Counted from the stretch's first letter, positions 43,506 through 53,010 are shown. The stretch is DNA of 64,000 nt from Arthrobacter sp. M4 (GCF_020251205.1 NZ_JAIWYX010000004.1:288386-352385), one strand, 5' to 3'. A program made the numbers and translations. Notes: generated by a model not told the origin, from the letters alone.

Positions 43506-44624
43506 GTGAACATCGATCCCCTCCTCAAAGCCCTGGCCGACGCCCTCCACGGCGAGGGGCCCGCCGTCGAACTTTCCGTCGACGAGGGCGGCCAGCCGGT
43601 TGCATTGACAATCCAGACGCCAGGTTTCGATGACGCGGCAGTAGTCGTCCGTACCTCCGGGTCCACCGGCACGCCCAAGGCGACGGTCCTTACGGTCGAA
43701 TGCCTGGCGGCCTCCTCCATGGCTACGGCCATTGCCCTTCGCGGCGAGGGTCAGTGGCTGCTCGCGCTACCGGTCCAGTACGTGGCCGGACTGCAGGTGC
43801 TGATTCGATCGCTCTTCGCCGGGACCCGCCCCTGGGCAATGGACCTTTCCGCTGGTTTCACGCCGGAGGCCTTCACCGCCGCCGCGCAGGAACTTACCGA
43901 TAGGACCCGTTTCACGTCCTTGGTGCCGACGCAGCTGCAGCGGCTCCTCGACTCACCCAGCGCCGAGACCCTTGCCGTGCTGCGCCGCTTCAACGCGATC
44001 CTCCTTGGCGGAGCGCCAATCCCGCCCGAACTGCTCCAGGCCGCCCGCGACGCTGGCCTCAACGTCGTCAAGACCTACGGCTCCGCGGAGACCTCCGGGG
44101 GCTGTGTCTATGACGGCGTCGCCCTGGAAGGCGTTGAGGTGCGGATCGACGACGACGGCCGGATCCTCCTGGGCGGCGACACTATCGCCGCCGGTTACCT
44201 CGAGGGACCCGACGACGGAACGTTCTTCGAGGAGGACGGCATCCGCTGGTTCCGCAGCAGCGACCTCGGCGAGCTCACTGAAGACGGCACCCTCAGTGTG
44301 CTCGGCCGCGCCGACGACGTCATCATCACCGGAGGTGTCAAGGTTTCCGCCGCGCACGTGCAGGCGGAGTTGGAAAAGCTCGACGGCGTCACAGCGGCTT
44401 TTGTAGCGGGCGTTCCTTCGGAGCGCTGGGGCCAGGCGGTAGCTGCGTACGTCGCCGTTGATGGCGTCGCGGCGGAAGCTATCCATGCCCAGGCCCGAAC
44501 GGCGATGGGTGCGCTGGCCCCCAAAACTATTCATGCCGACGTCGAACTCTTAATGCTGCCCAACGGCAAGCCGGACCGGATCGCGATGACCGGCAAGCTT
44601 GAGTCGCTGCATCAGGGAGAATAG
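43506..44624 (+). CDS. menE: o-Succinylbenzoate-CoA ligase MenE
   Basis: 372 residues from GTG, short for an adenylating enzyme, as is usual for actinobacterial MenE. Motifs: VRTSGSTGTPKATVL, YGSAETSGGCVYDG, GRADDVIITGGVKV and the catalytic Lys in PNGKPDRIAM. It makes OSB-CoA, the substrate of MenB, which lies directly upstream in the same operon. Confidence 0.93.
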   Translation: MNIDPLLKALADALHGEGPAVELSVDEGGQPVALTIQTPGFDDAAVVVRTSGSTGTPKATVLTVECLAASSMATAIALRGEGQWLLALPVQYVAGLQVLIRSLFAGTRPWAMDLSAGFTPEAFTAAAQELTDRTRFTSLVPTQLQRLLDSPSAETLAVLRRFNAILLGGAPIPPELLQAARDAGLNVVKTYGSAETSGGCVYDGVALEGVEVRIDDDGRILLGGDTIAAGYLEGPDDGTFFEEDGIRWFRSSDLGELTEDGTLSVLGRADDVIITGGVKVSAAHVQAELEKLDGVTAAFVAGVPSERWGQAVAAYVAVDGVAAEAIHAQARTAMGALAPKTIHADVELLMLPNGKPDRIAMTGKLESLHQGE

Positions 44625-44691
44625 AAGTCGTCCTTTCCACAGGCAGGCATTAGCTAGCCCCAGCACAAGACAACAACACGAGGTACAAACC

Positions 44692-45573
44692 GTGGCCACA
44701 GCCGCCCAATGGATCCAAGGCGCCCGTCCGCGCACCCTGCCAGCAGCCATCGCACCGGTGCTGATCGGCACTGCGGCAGCCTACGAGTTGCAGGCGTTCC
44801 GTCCGCTGAACGCGATCCTTGCTGCCTTTGTGGCGTTGTTCCTGCAAATCGGCGTCAACTTCGCCAACGACTACTCCGACGGCATCCGCGGCACCGATGA
44901 GGACCGCATTGGTCCCATGCGCCTTGTCGGTTCCGGGGCAGCACAGCCCGACCAGGTCAAGTGGGCCGCCTTCGGCGCTTTCGGCCTGGCCATGGTGGTT
45001 GGCCTGGCGCTGGTGGTCATTACGCAGGCCTGGTGGCTCATCCTCGTCGGGCTGGGCTGCGTGTTGGCGGCCTGGGGCTACACCGGGGGCAAGAACCCCT
45101 ACGGCTACATGGGGCTCGGCGATGTGTTCGTCTTTGTGTTCTTCGGGCTGGTGGCCACGCTGGGTACGACGTACACGCAGGCCGGGCAGATCAGCCCGCC
45201 GGCCGTGGTTGGGGCCATTGGTACCGGTTTGATCGCGTGTGCGCTGCTGATGGCCAACAACGTCCGTGACCTTCCCACAGATGCGGCTGCCGGCAAGAAG
45301 ACCCTGGCCGTCCGTCTGGGTGACCGCCACGCCCGGGAGAGCTACGTGCTAATGCTGGGGCTGGCCATCCTGCTGGTGATCGTGTTGGCGCCTGCCAAGC
45401 CGTGGATGCTTATTGTGCTGTTGCTCATCCCGGCGTGCCTGATGCCGGCCTGGCTGATGGTGAACGGGAAGAAGCGCAAGGGCCTGATTCCCGTGCTCAA
45501 GCAAACGGGACTCATCAACCTGGGTTACAGCGTACTGTTCGCACTTGGCCTGGTGCTGAGCCGCGGGTTCTGA
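44692..45573 (+). CDS. menA: 1,4-dihydroxy-2-naphthoate polyprenyltransferase MenA
   Basis: 293 residues from GTG with GAGG 8 bases upstream; the in-frame extension into menE is not used. About eight to nine membrane segments. First Asp-rich motif NFANDYSDGIRGTDEDR and second NNVRDLPTDAAAGKKTLAVR fit UbiA-family MenA. It attaches the isoprenoid tail at the membrane. Completes a menB-menE-menA run. Confidence 0.93.
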   Translation: MATAAQWIQGARPRTLPAAIAPVLIGTAAAYELQAFRPLNAILAAFVALFLQIGVNFANDYSDGIRGTDEDRIGPMRLVGSGAAQPDQVKWAAFGAFGLAMVVGLALVVITQAWWLILVGLGCVLAAWGYTGGKNPYGYMGLGDVFVFVFFGLVATLGTTYTQAGQISPPAVVGAIGTGLIACALLMANNVRDLPTDAAAGKKTLAVRLGDRHARESYVLMLGLAILLVIVLAPAKPWMLIVLLLIPACLMPAWLMVNGKKRKGLIPVLKQTGLINLGYSVLFALGLVLSRGF

Positions 45574-45683
45574 GCCGAGCAAGGGGCTGGGCCGCGGGCG
45601 CTGAGCCACGGGCGCTGAGCCGCGGGTTCCAGCTGTGCGCCGCGGCACGTTCCCAGATGGGCGTTGCCTATCCAAGCGCTCGG

Positions 45684-45992
45684 CTAAGCGTCCTTGGGTC
45701 GCCGGTCGTTGTGGACGGTGATGTCCGGGTTCTGGTCCACCATGCGGTCTTCGGCGTCAGCATCGGCAACCTCGCCCGCTGTGCGGATTGGCTTGGCCTT
45801 ACCGGAGAAGCGCTCCCGCATCTGTGCGGTGGCGGCATCACGCTGCTTCTGGAAGAACAGGTAACTCAGCGCGAAGGCGATCAGCCCGGCAAAAATCGCT
45901 GCGAGCACCAGTCCCGTCTGCAGGAAGGCGAACAAGACGAACAGGGGCACAAACAGCGCCAAGCGGATCAGGGAGTATTTCAAAAAAGCCAC
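45684..45992 (-). CDS. DUF4229-family membrane protein
   Basis: 102 residues from GTG (VAFLKYSLIRLALF), with AAGGG just upstream; an ATG 27 bases earlier has no ribosome site. Two hydrophobic helices, then a charged tail with QKQRDAATAQMRERFSGKAK. Matches the actinobacterial DUF4229 family often found near menaquinone and ccs genes. Function unknown. Confidence 0.75.
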   Translation of the reverse strand: MAFLKYSLIRLALFVPLFVLFAFLQTGLVLAAIFAGLIAFALSYLFFQKQRDAATAQMRERFSGKAKPIRTAGEVADADAEDRMVDQNPDITVHNDRRPKDA

Positions 45993-46072
45993 GCCCTTAA
46001 GTCTAGCCGCCGGAAACATTGCACTCTGATCACGGACAGTCCACTCCCAGCTCCAACGACTAGACTTGCTTC

Positions 46073-46447
46073 ATGCTTCGAGTAGTTGCCATCGTTGCCG
46101 TTTTGGTCTTCTACGTTTACGGTCTGGTGGACGTGATCCGGACGGACCGCGGGGCCACGCGTGGCATTTCAAAGCCAGCCTGGATCGTGGTGCTGGTTGT
46201 CCTTCCGCTGCTGGGGGCCATCCTCTGGTTCGCCTTCGGAAAGCCCTACGCCCGTTTCACTCCTGCTCCGCGCACCTACAGCCACCCCACGGCACCCGAC
46301 GATGATCCGGAGTTCCTCAGGAACCTTGAACAGCGCCGCCGTAACCAGGCCGAAGCCGAACGCCTTCGCAAGCTCCAGCAAGAGTTGAAAGAGAAGGAAC
46401 GGCGTATGCGCGGAGAATCCAGCGCCGAGGACGGCCCCGCGGCCTAA
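46073..46447 (+). CDS. PLDc_N-type membrane protein
   Basis: 124 residues. Two hydrophobic segments with the family pattern YGLVDVIRTDR and KPAWIVVLVVLPLLGAILWF, then FGKP. A charged coiled-coil tail (RRRNQAEAERLRKLQQELKE) follows. Members resemble the membrane anchor of cardiolipin synthases but lack the catalytic domain. Role unknown. Confidence 0.8.
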   Translation: MLRVVAIVAVLVFYVYGLVDVIRTDRGATRGISKPAWIVVLVVLPLLGAILWFAFGKPYARFTPAPRTYSHPTAPDDDPEFLRNLEQRRRNQAEAERLRKLQQELKEKERRMRGESSAEDGPAA

Positions 46448-46558
46448 GGCTTCCGCAACCTAACCGCACCACAACGAAGCCCCACCCCGACATAGCCCTG
46501 CCACCTCATAGCCCTATGTTCGGAATTACATCCGTGCCCTACCCTCGGAATTGCATCC

Positions 46559-46610
46559 TTTTGCCCCAAACGGCCGGAATAAGCGCGCGAGAACGGCCGT
46601 TTTTGGCAAA
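46559..46610. repeat. Dispersed inverted repeat, left of nuclease gene
   Basis: TTTGCCCCAAACGGCCGG and ACGGCCGTTTTTGGCAAA face each other with two or three mismatches. Same family as the palindrome at 4188-4240. Confidence 0.75.
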
Positions 46611-46693
46611 CGGCTGGTGCACACTTCTCCTCCACATCGCTCGGATTCTGTGGACAGCCCGCCGCCTAAGCTTTGCAGCAGCAAGAATGCCGT

Positions 46694-47731
46694 ATGCGCA
46701 CGCCGCGGGAACTCCCCAGCCACCTTGTTGATCGGCCCTTCACAACAGCTGAAGCCACCAGATTTGGCATTTCTCGCCGTCGAACTCGGGCACAAGACCT
46801 CGTCTCACCCTGTCATGGAGTTAGGTTCGACCCAAGCTACTCGACGGAGGCGGACCCCCGGGAGGAACCATCAACGGATCTGAATCCAATTCCCAAGCAG
46901 AATTCAGTAAAGACCACTCGACTGTCACTGCTTGACCGCGTTCGCGCGCTCGTTACAGCCACCGGAGCCATCGCGAGCCACACGACGGCGGCTGCACTCT
47001 GGGGTATCCCTCTGCCCCTTGGGTTGAAGTCCTGCGATGTGGTTCATCTCACCCATCCCCACGGCAGGCGCGCTGTTCGGAGAAAGGGCGTCAAGGGCCA
47101 TCAAGCGACCCTCGTTGAAGCCGACATCGTCCAGGGACGCCTTGTTGCCTGCACCTCACCCCTGCGGACTTGGTTCGACCTGGCACAGATTCTGACGGAC
47201 GATGAACTCGTCATTGCGGGCGACCACCTATTGAAGCGCCAGAACCCTCTCTCGGCGGTGCAGGAATTGGATGATTTCCTGTCCCATCAACGAGGACGTG
47301 CTGGCTACCGCAAGGCGGTGCGCGCAAGGAGCCGAATGCGGCCGCGCACAGATTCACCCAAGGAAACCGAGGTGCGGTTGCTTCTTGTGGACCATGGCCT
47401 CCCCGAACCGGTCATCAACGTTCCCCTGTTCGACGAGGCGGGCCGTTGGGTCCAAGATCCCGACATGTCATACGAAGACTTCAAGGTCCTCATTCAATAC
47501 GACGGCGCTCACCACGTAACGCCGCAGCAGCGAAGGAGCGACATCTTCCGGGATGAAGAGGCGAAGGACCTAGGCTGGCGCGTTGTCCAACTGACTCAGA
47601 GTGATCTGGACACTTCGGTTGGGGGCGTTCCGCGCGCCGTCGCACGAGTCAAGAAGGCGCTTCTTGGGCGAGGATGGACTGAACCCCAAAGACCCGCAGT
47701 CTCAAAAACTGCCTCGGAGGCGCAGGCTTGA
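46694..47731 (+). CDS. AbiEi-like / DUF559-type endonuclease-domain protein
   Basis: 345 residues from ATG (MRTPRELPSHLVDRPFTTAE). The N-terminal part resembles the winged-helix of AbiEi-type regulators (PFTTAEATRFGISRRRTRA) and a middle region with GAIASHTTAAALWGIPLP. The C-terminal ~110 residues look like a Vsr/DUF559 PD-(D/E)XK nuclease: VQDPDMSYEDFKVLIQYDG, then RDEEAKDLGWRVVQLTQSD, with plausible active-site Asp/Glu residues. Such genes are common in Arthrobacter and lack a proven function. Inverted repeats bracket the gene on both sides. No toxin partner adjoins it. Confidence 0.7.
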   Translation: MRTPRELPSHLVDRPFTTAEATRFGISRRRTRAQDLVSPCHGVRFDPSYSTEADPREEPSTDLNPIPKQNSVKTTRLSLLDRVRALVTATGAIASHTTAAALWGIPLPLGLKSCDVVHLTHPHGRRAVRRKGVKGHQATLVEADIVQGRLVACTSPLRTWFDLAQILTDDELVIAGDHLLKRQNPLSAVQELDDFLSHQRGRAGYRKAVRARSRMRPRTDSPKETEVRLLLVDHGLPEPVINVPLFDEAGRWVQDPDMSYEDFKVLIQYDGAHHVTPQQRRSDIFRDEEAKDLGWRVVQLTQSDLDTSVGGVPRAVARVKKALLGRGWTEPQRPAVSKTASEAQA

Positions 47732-47741
47732 TGAACACTGA

Positions 47742-47793
47742 TTTGCCAGAAACGGCCACTCTCAGCTCGTCATAACGGCCGTTTGTGGCAAAC
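47742..47793. repeat. Dispersed inverted repeat, right of nuclease gene
   Basis: TTTGCCAGAAACGGCCA and ACGGCCGTTTGTGGCAAA form imperfect arms. It begins 10 bases after the nuclease-gene stop. Same family as 4188-4240 and 46559-46610. Confidence 0.75.
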
Positions 47794-47946
47794 AACCGCT
47801 TCCGCATGCGCCAGAACGGCATTGTGGCAACCAATGCCTCGGAACCACCGCCGCCGGCCCACAAAAGGCCGCGCCGGGGCAAGCAAATGCCTCGGAACCC
47901 CCACCACCGGCCCACAAAAAGGCCGTGCCGCTACGGGATCTCCGGC

Positions 47947-49023
47947 TTATAGCCCCGAGTACGAGTGCAGGCCGTTGAAGAACTGGTTCACGATAGTGAA
48001 GTTGAACACCACGCACAGGTAGCCCACGATGGACAGCCAGGCCGCACGGGTGCCGGTCCAGCCTCGGGTGGCGCGGGCGTGCAGGTAGCCTGCGTAGACC
48101 ACCCAAATCACGAAGGTCCAGACTTCCTTGGTATCCCAGCCCCAGAAGCGGCCCCAGGCCTTCTCCGCCCAGATCGCACCGAACATAAGGGTGAAGGTCC
48201 ACCCCACGAACGCTACGGCGTTGATGCGGTAGGACAGGTTCTCCAGGGACAGCGCGTTGGGGACCAGTCGCATGAACCCCAGCTTGTCCGCACCGCCCGA
48301 GGCCAGGGTTTTCTGCCGGTGGGACTGCACCAGCTGCAGCGCCGACATGGCAAACGTCAGCGTGAACAGCGCCGATGACAGCACGGCGATGGATACGTGA
48401 ATGACCAGCCAGTAGCTCTGCAGGGCAGGAACAAGGTGGCCAACCGGCGTCGGATACGCGACGGCTGCCGCCACGAGCATGATGGTCACCAGGCCAATGA
48501 CAAAGGTGCCGAGGAACCGCAGGTCGCGCCGGATGAGGGCCAGCAGGAATACAGCCGCAGCAACAAAGGCACCCGTGGTGAGGAACTCGTACATGTTGCC
48601 CCAGGGCACGCGGCCTGCACCGATGGCGCGGGTGACGACGCCCGCCGCGTGGATCAACACGCCTAGGATCGCGAGTGCTACACCCACTCGAGCGGGAGCA
48701 CGGCGCACAGAGCTGTAACGCATGTCGCCTCCCGCAGTGGTGTCCACGCCGGCAACCCCCGACGCCGGCGCCGCGCCGGAACCTGCGGGGGCACCGGTGG
48801 CGCTGGCCGTCGTCGGGCTTCCCACGGAACCGGCGGCGACGGCGACTTTGGTGCCCGCCGCTACCGCTGCGGCCTGCGCTGCTTTGAGGTCGACGGCCTG
48901 CAGGGTTTTGCTGCTCTTGGCGAGATCCCAGGCGAACGCGACAAACGCCACCGTGTACGTTGCAGCTGCAAGCAGCATAAAGAGCTCGCTGTACTGGCCC
49001 ATGGTTTCGTTGATGGGGAACAT
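47947..49023 (-). CDS. ccsB: Cytochrome c biogenesis protein CcsB (ResC)
   Basis: 358 residues, about eight membrane segments. The haem-handling WWD-type motif WGRFWGWDTKEVWTFVIW and flanking His residues are present. With ResB it moves haem across the membrane and ligates it to apocytochrome c (System II). A ~60-residue Ala/Gly/Thr-rich loop follows the first membrane segment. Last gene of the operon; its ATG overlaps the ResB stop. Confidence 0.93.
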   Translation of the reverse strand: MFPINETMGQYSELFMLLAAATYTVAFVAFAWDLAKSSKTLQAVDLKAAQAAAVAAGTKVAVAAGSVGSPTTASATGAPAGSGAAPASGVAGVDTTAGGDMRYSSVRRAPARVGVALAILGVLIHAAGVVTRAIGAGRVPWGNMYEFLTTGAFVAAAVFLLALIRRDLRFLGTFVIGLVTIMLVAAAVAYPTPVGHLVPALQSYWLVIHVSIAVLSSALFTLTFAMSALQLVQSHRQKTLASGGADKLGFMRLVPNALSLENLSYRINAVAFVGWTFTLMFGAIWAEKAWGRFWGWDTKEVWTFVIWVVYAGYLHARATRGWTGTRAAWLSIVGYLCVVFNFTIVNQFFNGLHSYSGL

Positions 49024-50777
49024 TACTGGTCCTTCTGGGAGGTGGAATGTGCCTTGCTGGGAGCGTCGCCTGATGTGGATTCAGTGCCGGGCGGGTTTGC
49101 CGCGGTCTGGGTTTCGTCAAGCCGCCATTGTGCCCGGAGGAGCTCCTTGATGGCAGCGGATTCATTGGCGAGTCGGTGGTCTTCGCCGCGGGCCAGGAGA
49201 CCAAACTCAACCATGGTACGGCCGTCTGCGTGTGTGCCCGTACGGACCCAGACACGGCGGCGGTTGAGGTAAAGGGAAACCACGAGGCCTGCGACGGCGA
49301 CGAGGGCGAAGATCAGTGCATACTGCTGACCCGGGTTGTGATGGATATCCACGCCGATGTACCGCTTGACGCCGTCGAACGTGATGCTGCCCTTGCCCTC
49401 CGGCAATGTGTACGTCGCGCCGGGGGCCAGTGTGATGCCGCCTGCGGCCAGTTCACGGTTGTTGAGCGGCTTGAGGTTTTTCACATCGAGTTCAAAGACG
49501 TTTTGCGGCTGGCCCTTGTCCAGGCCAAGGTCGCCGTAGAAGGAATTCAGGCTCAGCTGCGGGTTGAACAGTTCCGGGTCGGCGCTGAAGGAGACTCCTT
49601 GCTCGGTACGGAACGCCGTAGGCAGGAAGAAGCCGACGAAGCCCAGCTGATCTGGCTTGGCGTCAGGGACTTTGATGACCACGGAGGAGTAGTAGTTCTC
49701 GCCCTGCAGCTTGGCAACCACCGGACCCTGAAGTGCTACGTTGCCGGCGCCGTCGCGCACCGTCACAACGGGCGCATAACCGTTACCGGTGAGGTAGATG
49801 CTGGTGTTCCCCAGGGTCACGGGGTCGTTGACCTTGAGAACCTTCTTTTCAGCCTGCGCATCCGGGGATTCCTTGGTGGTCACCTCGGCCCGGAAGTCGA
49901 TGGGCTGGCCAAAGTTCTTGGGCGACTCGCGATCGAACTGGATGTTGAACTTGTCCAGCTGGATCGAGTATGGCTGCAGCCAGCTGCTCTGGAAATTTGT
50001 CCCCGGGGAGAACTGGTCGTAGCCCACCAGAGTGTTCACGAAGGTGTCGCCTTCAACCAGGATGCGTTGGCCGCTGTAGCCGAACAGTCCGCCAATGGCC
50101 ACGGACACCAGGACGCCAATAAGGGAGGAATGGAAAACGAGGTTGCCAACTTCCTTGAGGAAGCCCCGCTCGGCACCCAGTGACGGCCGCTCGCCGTCGA
50201 CATCGCGGACCTCAACGCGGTAGCCGCGCTTTTTCAGCACCTCAGCGGCGTCGCCAATGGCCTTCGACGCCGGGACACCGGCGTCCGCGGGCACCACCAG
50301 GGTGCCGTACTCGGGCAGTCGGGACAGCCGTGCCGGGGTACGGGGCGGTTGGGAGCGCATTGCCCGGTAGTGCACGATGGCACGCGGAACCACGCAGCCG
50401 ATCAGCGAGATAAACAGCAGGATGTAGATGGCCGAGAACCAGACGGACGAATAGACGTCATAGAGCTGGAGCGCGTCCAGGATCTTGCCATAGTCCGGAT
50501 GGTCCTTGATGTACTGGGTGACGTTGGAGGGGTTGGCCGGACGCTGTGGGAAAAGAGATCCCGGCACGGCAGCAACAGCAAGGAGAAGGAGCAGGAACAG
50601 CGCAGTGCGCATGCTGGTCAGCTGGGTCCACGCCCAACGAAGCATGCCCTTGATGCCAAGTGCGGGCAAGGCAGCCTCGGCCTTGGCACTCTCCACGGCG
50701 CCGGCCTTGGTGGAGGCGGAGGCTTCGGACGAGGACTCGTTGCGAGTCTTGTTTTTGGCTTTCACGCGCTCACTCAT
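49023..50777 (-). CDS. resB: Cytochrome c biogenesis protein ResB
   Basis: 584 residues. Membrane segments near 50, 100, 200 and 530 flank a large outer domain, the ResB plan. RTALFLLLLLAVAAVPGSLFPQ is the first; YSSVWFSAIYILLFISLIGC the second. Partner of CcsB in System II cytochrome c assembly. The start overlaps the CcdA stop by one base and the stop overlaps the CcsB start, so translation is coupled. Confidence 0.92.
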   Translation of the reverse strand: MSERVKAKNKTRNESSSEASASTKAGAVESAKAEAALPALGIKGMLRWAWTQLTSMRTALFLLLLLAVAAVPGSLFPQRPANPSNVTQYIKDHPDYGKILDALQLYDVYSSVWFSAIYILLFISLIGCVVPRAIVHYRAMRSQPPRTPARLSRLPEYGTLVVPADAGVPASKAIGDAAEVLKKRGYRVEVRDVDGERPSLGAERGFLKEVGNLVFHSSLIGVLVSVAIGGLFGYSGQRILVEGDTFVNTLVGYDQFSPGTNFQSSWLQPYSIQLDKFNIQFDRESPKNFGQPIDFRAEVTTKESPDAQAEKKVLKVNDPVTLGNTSIYLTGNGYAPVVTVRDGAGNVALQGPVVAKLQGENYYSSVVIKVPDAKPDQLGFVGFFLPTAFRTEQGVSFSADPELFNPQLSLNSFYGDLGLDKGQPQNVFELDVKNLKPLNNRELAAGGITLAPGATYTLPEGKGSITFDGVKRYIGVDIHHNPGQQYALIFALVAVAGLVVSLYLNRRRVWVRTGTHADGRTMVEFGLLARGEDHRLANESAAIKELLRAQWRLDETQTAANPPGTESTSGDAPSKAHSTSQKDQ

Positions 50778-51532
50778 CAGATCGGCAACTTCACGTCAGT
50801 TTGGAACCAGTACTGCAGGCCCGTGACCCAGGAACCCCAGATGCCCGAGGCCATGAGGATGCCGAGGACAATCAGGATGGCTCCCCCCGCCCGCTGGATG
50901 GCAAGGCGGTGCTTCCGGAAGAAGGCCATCACGCCAATCCCCTTGCGCACCGCTAACGCGATCAGCAGGAACGGCACACCGAGGCCAAGGCAATAGACGA
51001 ATGCCAGGAAGGCTCCTTTTGCCGCCGAGGATCCACCGGAGAGGCTGAGGAGTTGGACAGCGGAGTACGTGGGCCCAATGCAGGGGGCCCAGCCAAGTCC
51101 GAAGGTCATGCCCAGCAACGGCGCTCCCCACAGGCCTGCGGGAGGCCGCGCGTGGATTTTGGCATCGCGCTGGAGCCAACTGAACCCGCCCATGAACACG
51201 ACACCCAAAACAATCACCAAGACGCCAAGGATTTGGGAAATCCAAGCATTCTGGGGTCCGGTCAGGAGGGCGCCAAGTTGTCCAAAGGCTCCGCCGAGCA
51301 GGACAAAGATCACGGAGAAGCCCAGCACAAAGAGGCCAATTCCGGCAAGCATCCTGCCCCGACGCTGCTTTTCCAAGTCGACGCCGGTCAGCCCGGTCAC
51401 GTAGCCAAGGTAGCCGGGGACAAGCGGAAGTACACACGGCGAGAGGAACGACACGAGCCCGGCCAACAACGCCACTGGGATGGCCAGGAGCAGCGAGCCG
51501 TTCAGGATGGCTTCAGCGAAAGGACTGTTCAC
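50777..51532 (-). CDS. ccdA: Thiol:disulfide transporter CcdA
   Basis: 251 residues from GTG (VNSPFAEAIL). Six membrane segments with the two conserved Cys, in SFLSPCVLPLVPGYLG and GWAPCIGPTYSAV. CcdA carries reducing equivalents outward to the thioredoxin-like protein encoded just upstream, which keeps apocytochrome c haem sites reduced. A longer start would run into that gene and is disfavoured. Confidence 0.92.
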   Translation of the reverse strand: MNSPFAEAILNGSLLLAIPVALLAGLVSFLSPCVLPLVPGYLGYVTGLTGVDLEKQRRGRMLAGIGLFVLGFSVIFVLLGGAFGQLGALLTGPQNAWISQILGVLVIVLGVVFMGGFSWLQRDAKIHARPPAGLWGAPLLGMTFGLGWAPCIGPTYSAVQLLSLSGGSSAAKGAFLAFVYCLGLGVPFLLIALAVRKGIGVMAFFRKHRLAIQRAGGAILIVLGILMASGIWGSWVTGLQYWFQTDVKLPI

Positions 51533-51545
51533 GATGCCGGGGACC

Positions 51546-52211
51546 CTACTCTGCAACCGCGGTGGAGATAAGCGCCTTGAGGGTGCCCTTCTCCAGTTCG
51601 CCGAGGACACGGGAAGCCACCCGGCCCTGTTTGTCCAGCACCAGAGTTGTGGGAACGGCGCCCGGCGGAACGATGCCGGACACGGACAGCAGCACCGCCC
51701 CGTCCTTGTCGTTGAAGCTGGGGTAGCTCACGCCAAACGTCTTCTCGAACGCCTCCGCCGTGGCTTTCTCATCCCGTAGATTGACGCCAAAGAACTGAAC
51801 GCCCTGGTCCTTGTATTCCTGGTGAAGGCCCTCAAGGACAGGTGCTTCGACTCGGCAGGGCGCACACGCCGCGAACCAGAAGTTGAGGACCGTGACTTTG
51901 CCCTGGAAGTTGTTGGGCTCCACCTTGGTGCCGTCGAAAAGTGTTCCTTTCACGGCCACTGGCGCTTTTCGGTCGGCGGCGGCGAACTCCGTGACGGATC
52001 CGTCCCCTGCCACGTAGTTCTTGTTATCACCGGCTTTGGCCTGCTTTGCCAGGGCATCCTCCTGGGCGCAGGCCGACAGGCCCACGGTGGTGGCGGCAGC
52101 GAGGAGCATACCGCCAGCCGTGAGGAAGCGGCGGCGGGAAGTTTGGGGCTGGGATAGGGACTGCTGTGACACGGGCTCTTGCTTTGGGGTCCTTCGTTGG
52201 GGTGATGCCAT
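51546..52211 (-). CDS. TlpA/ResA-like thioredoxin lipoprotein
   Basis: 221 residues from ATG two bases after the upstream stop. A Tat-type signal SRRRFLTAGG runs into a lipobox LSAC, so it is likely exported and lipid-anchored. The thioredoxin fold has FWFAACAPCRVEAPVL (CAPC active site) and a later cis-Pro region GIVPPGAVPTT. Role: reduction of apocytochrome c Cys pairs, fed by CcdA. Confidence 0.9.
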   Translation of the reverse strand: MASPQRRTPKQEPVSQQSLSQPQTSRRRFLTAGGMLLAAATTVGLSACAQEDALAKQAKAGDNKNYVAGDGSVTEFAAADRKAPVAVKGTLFDGTKVEPNNFQGKVTVLNFWFAACAPCRVEAPVLEGLHQEYKDQGVQFFGVNLRDEKATAEAFEKTFGVSYPSFNDKDGAVLLSVSGIVPPGAVPTTLVLDKQGRVASRVLGELEKGTLKALISTAVAE

Positions 52212-52213
52212 GC

Positions 52214-52876
52214 TTATGCTCCCGGGGTGCTTGCGGCACCGGGGAGCAAGGCCGCCGCCGGTTCGCTGTACCGGACGCCGACTACTGCGCCGCCGTCGAG
52301 CGTCAGGGACGTCAGTGAGGTAAGGGTGCACTCGCGCTTGCGCGGGTCATGCCAGAGGGGGCGCCCTTCAGCCTTCAGCCGGGTGGCCCAAATGGGCAGC
52401 TGATGGCTGACAAGGATGGCTTCCGCGCCGTCGCCGCCCAGCTCAACGGCCTTCCGTGCGGCGTCGACGACGGCGGCCATCACTCGAGCGGCCTGGTCAC
52501 CATATGCCTCTCCCCAGGAGGGACGGAAAGGGTTGCGCAGCTTGGCCCAATGTTTGGGCTTCATCAACTCGCGACCATTGACTTTGAGGCCCTCGAAGTA
52601 GTTTTCTGCTTCGATAATGCGGTCTTCGGTATGGATCTCCAGGCCGAGCACCTGTGACGTGGGCAGGGCCGTCTCCTGTGCACGCGTCAGGGGCGAGGCT
52701 GCAAGATAAACGAGGCGCTTGCCCTGGGCTGCCCGCTCGGCGAAGTGGTCAGCGAGAGTCTGCGCCATCTGGCGGCCCCGCTCAGAAAGGTGAAAACCGG
52801 GCAATCTGCCATAGAGGACGCCGGCAGGGTTGAACACCTCGCCATGGCGGAGTAAATGGACAGTTGCTTGGGGCAT
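52214..52876 (-). CDS. Histidine phosphatase (phosphoglycerate-mutase family)
   Basis: 220 residues. Catalytic LLRHGEVFNP at the N-terminus, LSERGRQMAQTL and the second His in ILVSHQLPIW. First gene of the cytochrome c biogenesis operon in this window, as commonly seen in Arthrobacter and Mycobacterium ccs clusters. Start: ATG 52876 (MPQATVHLLRHGE) is preferred to an ATG 24 bases upstream. Confidence 0.85.
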   Translation of the reverse strand: MPQATVHLLRHGEVFNPAGVLYGRLPGFHLSERGRQMAQTLADHFAERAAQGKRLVYLAASPLTRAQETALPTSQVLGLEIHTEDRIIEAENYFEGLKVNGRELMKPKHWAKLRNPFRPSWGEAYGDQAARVMAAVVDAARKAVELGGDGAEAILVSHQLPIWATRLKAEGRPLWHDPRKRECTLTSLTSLTLDGGAVVGVRYSEPAAALLPGAASTPGA

Positions 52877-52974
52877 GTCTACCAGTTTCTCAAAGGGCAT
52901 GGGTAATGACGAAATCTTCTACAGGAGGTAGAACACAAGAAATCCAAGAAAAGTTCCCTCAGGAGGAATAAAAG

Positions 52975-53010
52975 ATGCAAATGCATGTTTATACTGGATG
53001 CAGCGGTTAG
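52975..53010 (+). CDS. Possible 11-codon upstream ORF
   Basis: ATG preceded by AGGAGGAATAAAAG, a very strong ribosome site, and reading MQMHVYTGCSG then TAG. It ends within the palindrome before yceI. If transcribed it could be a leader peptide; it may also be a coincidence. Confidence 0.3.
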   Translation: MQMHVYTGCSG

